This document shows positions 8,750 through 10,923 of a stretch of 10,923 nt of DNA, in pieces; the stretch's first letter is position 1, and every line of letters starts with the position of its first letter. Below the pieces are notes generated by a model. It worked only from the letters and a program-made list of their open reading frames with translations, was not told the origin of the DNA and ran no database searches. Made by a program: the position numbers and the translations under genes. This DNA is from Podila epigama (taxonomy: Eukaryota; Mortierellomycota; Mortierellomycetes; Mortierellales; Mortierellaceae). The DNA is taken from NCBI GenBank assembly GCA_015679605.1, contig JAAAVE010001022.1, forward strand, positions 1 through 10,923, in the 5' to 3' direction.

Positions 8750-8761
8750 AATTATATCGAT

Positions 8762-8787
8762 AATAAAGTACTTGCAGAGTGAATAAA
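8762..8787 (+). terminator. Polyadenylation signals of the SulP gene
   Basis: Two exact AATAAA hexamers lie at 8762-8767 and 8782-8787, starting 13 and 33 bp after the stop codon at 8749. Both are well placed to direct 3' end formation of the SulP mRNA. The stretch from there to 8922 shows no further gene. Confidence 0.6.
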
Positions 8788-8922
8788 GGCGAACAACTCA
8801 AATACTACGACACTGAGCTGAATCTCTGTATAGTCCCACTGTATTGATTCCACTGAACGAATGATTTCGTTGACCAACCCTATCAGGGAAGGCGACACCG
8901 GTGGCAATACATGACTTAAGAG

Positions 8923-9237
8923 CTATGGGTGGTATATGGTGTTAATCAGCAATCCAGTTTGTAGCAATTTTCCGACTCCACTGTCATAGGCTGGATCAGT
9001 CAGAGTTCCCCATTCTCGCAGATAAGAATCTCGCCGGTACACAGGTTGTATGTATTCTTGATTGGCGTCTTCACATGCTTTTTTATCGATCTTGACGCAG
9101 CTCTGTAACCACCATTCAATCAGTGCCGCGAGCAGTAGCTGCACCGGGGAGCTGGAGGCACCAAGTCGACGACAAAGGAAGGGGCCGAGAAAAAACTGAC
9201 AAGAGTTGGGAGAATGTTGCAAGATTTTTGTGAACAT
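8923..9237 (-). CDS. Hypothetical protein, 104 codons
   Basis: An ATG-started open frame on the minus strand fills most of the gap between the SulP and MPDU1-like genes. I do not recognise a family. The N-terminal third is Cys/Ser/Leu-rich with a hydrophobic stretch (SSPVQLLLAALIEWWLQSC, about residues 29-47). The rest is hydrophilic and looks like coding sequence (VKIDKKACEDANQEYI, YRRDSYLREWGTLTDPAYD). There is no clear membrane span, no CxxC and no repeat. Its start lies 66 bp from the divergent MPDU1-like start, which leaves little room for two promoters. The reading of codons is plausible but not decisive; it could be a chance ORF in the MPDU1-like promoter. Confidence 0.35.
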   Translation of the reverse strand: MFTKILQHSPNSCQFFLGPFLCRRLGASSSPVQLLLAALIEWWLQSCVKIDKKACEDANQEYIQPVYRRDSYLREWGTLTDPAYDSGVGKLLQTGLLINTIYHP

Positions 9238-9303
9238 CCTTCACCTTCAAATAAATAGATTTCAAAAATAAAGAACGAAAAAACTGTTCTTTTCAAAAGG
9301 TCA

Positions 9304-10146
9304 ATGTACCTTCCCTACATCCTCAAAGCGCCAGCAACTGCCATCATTGGCGAGGAGTGCTATAACTCGCTCATTGTGAATCTGGATTATCATGATGTAA
9401 CTTGCATTCGGTACTCATTCTCCAAAGGCCTCGGCTTTGGCATCGTTTTTGGCGGCGCCATTGTGAAAATACCACAGATTATCAAGATCATCCGTGCTCA
9501 TTCCGCCAAAGGTCTTTCCATGTCCTCGTACGTACTCGAGACCTTTGCCAGTGTAATCTCCGTTGCTTACAATGTGCGGCAAATGAACCCCATCTCGACG
9601 TATGGAGAAGCCTTCTTTGTTGCACTCCAGAACCTGGCCATTTTAGGCCTCATGCTCCATTACCGAGGAAGGACCTGCAATGCACTGGTGACGGTACTTT
9701 CGTTTTTGTGCTTGGGCTTCGTCCTCAGTAAAAACACGCATCAGCTTCTAGAAGACGGCACAGTTGTTACAGCAGGTCTTGTCCCCCACAGTTTTCTGGT
9801 GCTATTACAGGCGACAACAATCCCCATCAGTTTATTTTCCAGGATCCCGCAGATAGTCGAAAATTACAAGAACGGGAGTACTGGGCAACTTGCAGCGTTC
9901 ACCGTCTTTAATTACTGTGCAGGATCTCTAGCAAGGGTCTACACCACCCTTGTCGAGATTGATGACTTACTCATCCTCTCGGGAGCAGTCTTCAACGCCC
10001 TCCTTAACGGTATCCTGGCCACGCAAATGACACTCTATTGGAACAGTTGGAGTCAGCCTTCGCGAACAAAGCTTGGCGAAATGGCTGACGGGTCTACGTA
10101 TGTTGTCGTTCCAACTACAAAAGTCCAAGTTCAAAAGATGGACTGA
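9304..10146 (+). CDS. MPDU1: MPDU1/Lec35 homologue (dolichol-phosphate-mannose utilisation, PQ-loop protein)
   Basis: One uninterrupted frame of 280 codons, close to the human protein's size of about 247. Two PQ-loop repeats are visible: KIPQIIKIIRAHSAKGLS (Pro57-Gln58) and RIPQIVENYKNGSTGQLAA (Pro182-Gln183), each followed by membrane helices. Strongly family-specific stretches are FSKGLGFGIVFGG, GEAFFVALQNL, LHYRGRT, GSLARVYTTLVE and the end of the last helix, LYWN. MPDU1 is an ER membrane protein needed to use dolichol-phosphate-mannose and -glucose in N-glycan, O-mannose and GPI-anchor synthesis; its exact mechanism is unsettled. The first 33 residues and the last 30 (Ser/Thr/Val-rich) are extensions relative to the core. 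The ATG at 9304 is the first in frame after an AT-rich leader. No introns, unlike its neighbours. Confidence 0.95.
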   Translation: MYLPYILKAPATAIIGEECYNSLIVNLDYHDVTCIRYSFSKGLGFGIVFGGAIVKIPQIIKIIRAHSAKGLSMSSYVLETFASVISVAYNVRQMNPISTYGEAFFVALQNLAILGLMLHYRGRTCNALVTVLSFLCLGFVLSKNTHQLLEDGTVVTAGLVPHSFLVLLQATTIPISLFSRIPQIVENYKNGSTGQLAAFTVFNYCAGSLARVYTTLVEIDDLLILSGAVFNALLNGILATQMTLYWNSWSQPSRTKLGEMADGSTYVVVPTTKVQVQKMD

Positions 10147-10586
10147 AGTGATGTAAGGAGGAGCATCTCATCCATTAACTCGCCTTGAACAACGACAAGG
10201 ACAAAAAAGTTGCACAGGATTACAATACTGGCTTTTAGAGTATTACCTTTCGGATTACGTTCATGAAGTTATGAGAGCACGCATGAAATATCCAATAAAG
10301 ACATTTGAACAATATTCTATCTCAACTTTAGTATTTACTAAAAAAAGTACCAAGGGCCACTAAGAGACGATTCCTTCGTCCTCCAAACGACACTAATGCA
10401 TTCAATCCGACCGTCTACAAGGACTTTGTTCCTACGTGTTGATGAAACACAGATACACAACAATGCATCTGTTCATGCGCCCGTTTACGAGGGGTTGGCG
10501 ATGCTTCATCCACCTTCAGTATTCAAATCATTCGGATCAAACATTACAGCGCTTAACACAGCTTAGCCTCTGAGTATATTGAAATA
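10147..10586. other. Intergenic region downstream of the MPDU1-like gene
   Basis: An AATAAA at 10294-10299 is the probable polyadenylation signal of the MPDU1-like gene, about 150 bp after its stop. The rest holds no gene I can support. On the plus strand a frame is open from 10342 to a TAG at 10564-10566 (56 codons from ATG 10396), without a recognisable motif. On the minus strand short protein-like bits occur in two frames (VMFDPNDLNTEGG; VDEASPTPRKRAHEQ), which might belong to the element at the right end. Confidence 0.5.
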
Positions 10587-10904
10587 TCAAATTACCTGTT
10601 TTTTTTTTTTTTTATATTTGGAGCGGTCTTCCCCATTGAATAGTAAGTGACCTTCTCCATCAGCTAAACTAATGTATCTGTTATCCAAATGTTTTCTTGT
10701 ATTTCTTTTTTTGTCATCAAAGTAAGAGGCCCAGTGTTGGTCCCAGACAGCAAGGAGAATGGAAGAGACCAGCTGTTCCTTCGAGAGCAGGCGTGTTGGC
10801 TTCATTTGGACTGGCACAGAATTGGCATCAAAATACCTGTAACAGCGTCTTAATTCCAAAATACAGACATAACTGAACTCTTTTTTTTTATTTTTTTTTT
10901 TTTA
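10587..10904 (-). other. Unrecognised open frame between two A-tracts; possible retroelement tail or gene end
   Basis: On the minus strand a frame is open from about 10904 to TGA 10589-10587, with no in-frame ATG near its start; it probably continues from an exon or element beyond the window, or starts at the splice-acceptor-like GTTACAG near 10843. The middle looks like protein: KPTRLLSKEQLVSSILLAV, then WDQHWASYFDDKKR, NRYISLADGEG and LLFNGEDRSKY, then a lysine run from the A-tract at 10599-10614. A second A-rich tract lies at 10881-10903. The W-x2-HW-x3-FDD pattern recalls C-terminal ends of some LINE reverse transcriptases of Mucoromycota, but that is from memory. A real gene's last exon is equally possible, since CAG|GTAATTT at 10596/10595 is a fair donor. 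Confidence 0.3.
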
Positions 10905-10923
10905 TTAAACAATTTGTCTACTG

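Noticed and set aside
10342-10566. Plus-strand open frame with an ATG at 10396 (56 codons)
   Set aside because: No motif, no promoter or leader signals, and competing protein-like bits on the opposite strand; openness over 225 bp can be chance.
1-10923. A hidden multi-gene novel system, CRISPR array or biosynthetic cluster
   Set aside because: Repeats are too few and too irregular for a CRISPR array, the genome is eukaryotic, and the genes are single transporters and housekeeping proteins without biosynthetic enzymes.

Overview
The window looks like nuclear DNA of a fungus. Genes lie on both strands. Their short introns (82 to 87 bp, one of 204 bp) have GT-AG ends, and some carry TGCTAAT or CTAAC branch-like sites. 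AATAAA signals follow two of the genes. The protein families are fungal or eukaryotic: a full-size PDR-type ABC transporter, a SulP anion transporter and an MPDU1-like ER protein. The sequence style suggests an early-diverging filamentous fungus (Mucoromycota, perhaps Mortierellomycotina), but that rests on recollection and is not proven.

Layout. 1-255 holds a short tandem repeat of about 68 bp. 265-638 holds protein-like stretches split over three frames, probably a decayed gene end. 640-1214 is the promoter and leader of the ABC gene, with a TATA box and a small upstream ORF. 1215-5898 (+) is a three-exon PDR/ABCG transporter of 1503 residues. 5941-6429 (-) is a two-exon glutaredoxin-like protein (DUF836/YDR286C type) of 94 residues, tail-to-tail with the ABC gene. 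6430-6579 is a 150-bp divergent promoter region. 6580-8749 (+) is a two-exon SulP transporter of 695 residues with a long charged loop and no STAS domain. 8923-9237 (-) is an unrecognised ORF of 104 codons. 9304-10146 (+) is an intron-less MPDU1/Lec35 homologue. The right end (about 10587-10904, -) has an unrecognised open frame between two A-tracts, possibly a retroelement tail or the last part of a gene.

The four clear genes are membrane transport, redox and ER glycosylation functions and do not form a pathway cluster. The one suggestive pairing is the thiol-redox-like protein and the putative sulfate transporter, which start head-to-head across 150 bp. I found no convincing new multi-gene system. 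The most noteworthy points are a stop-free, multiple-of-three intron inside the ABC transporter's degenerate H-loop, and the unusual architecture of the SulP protein.
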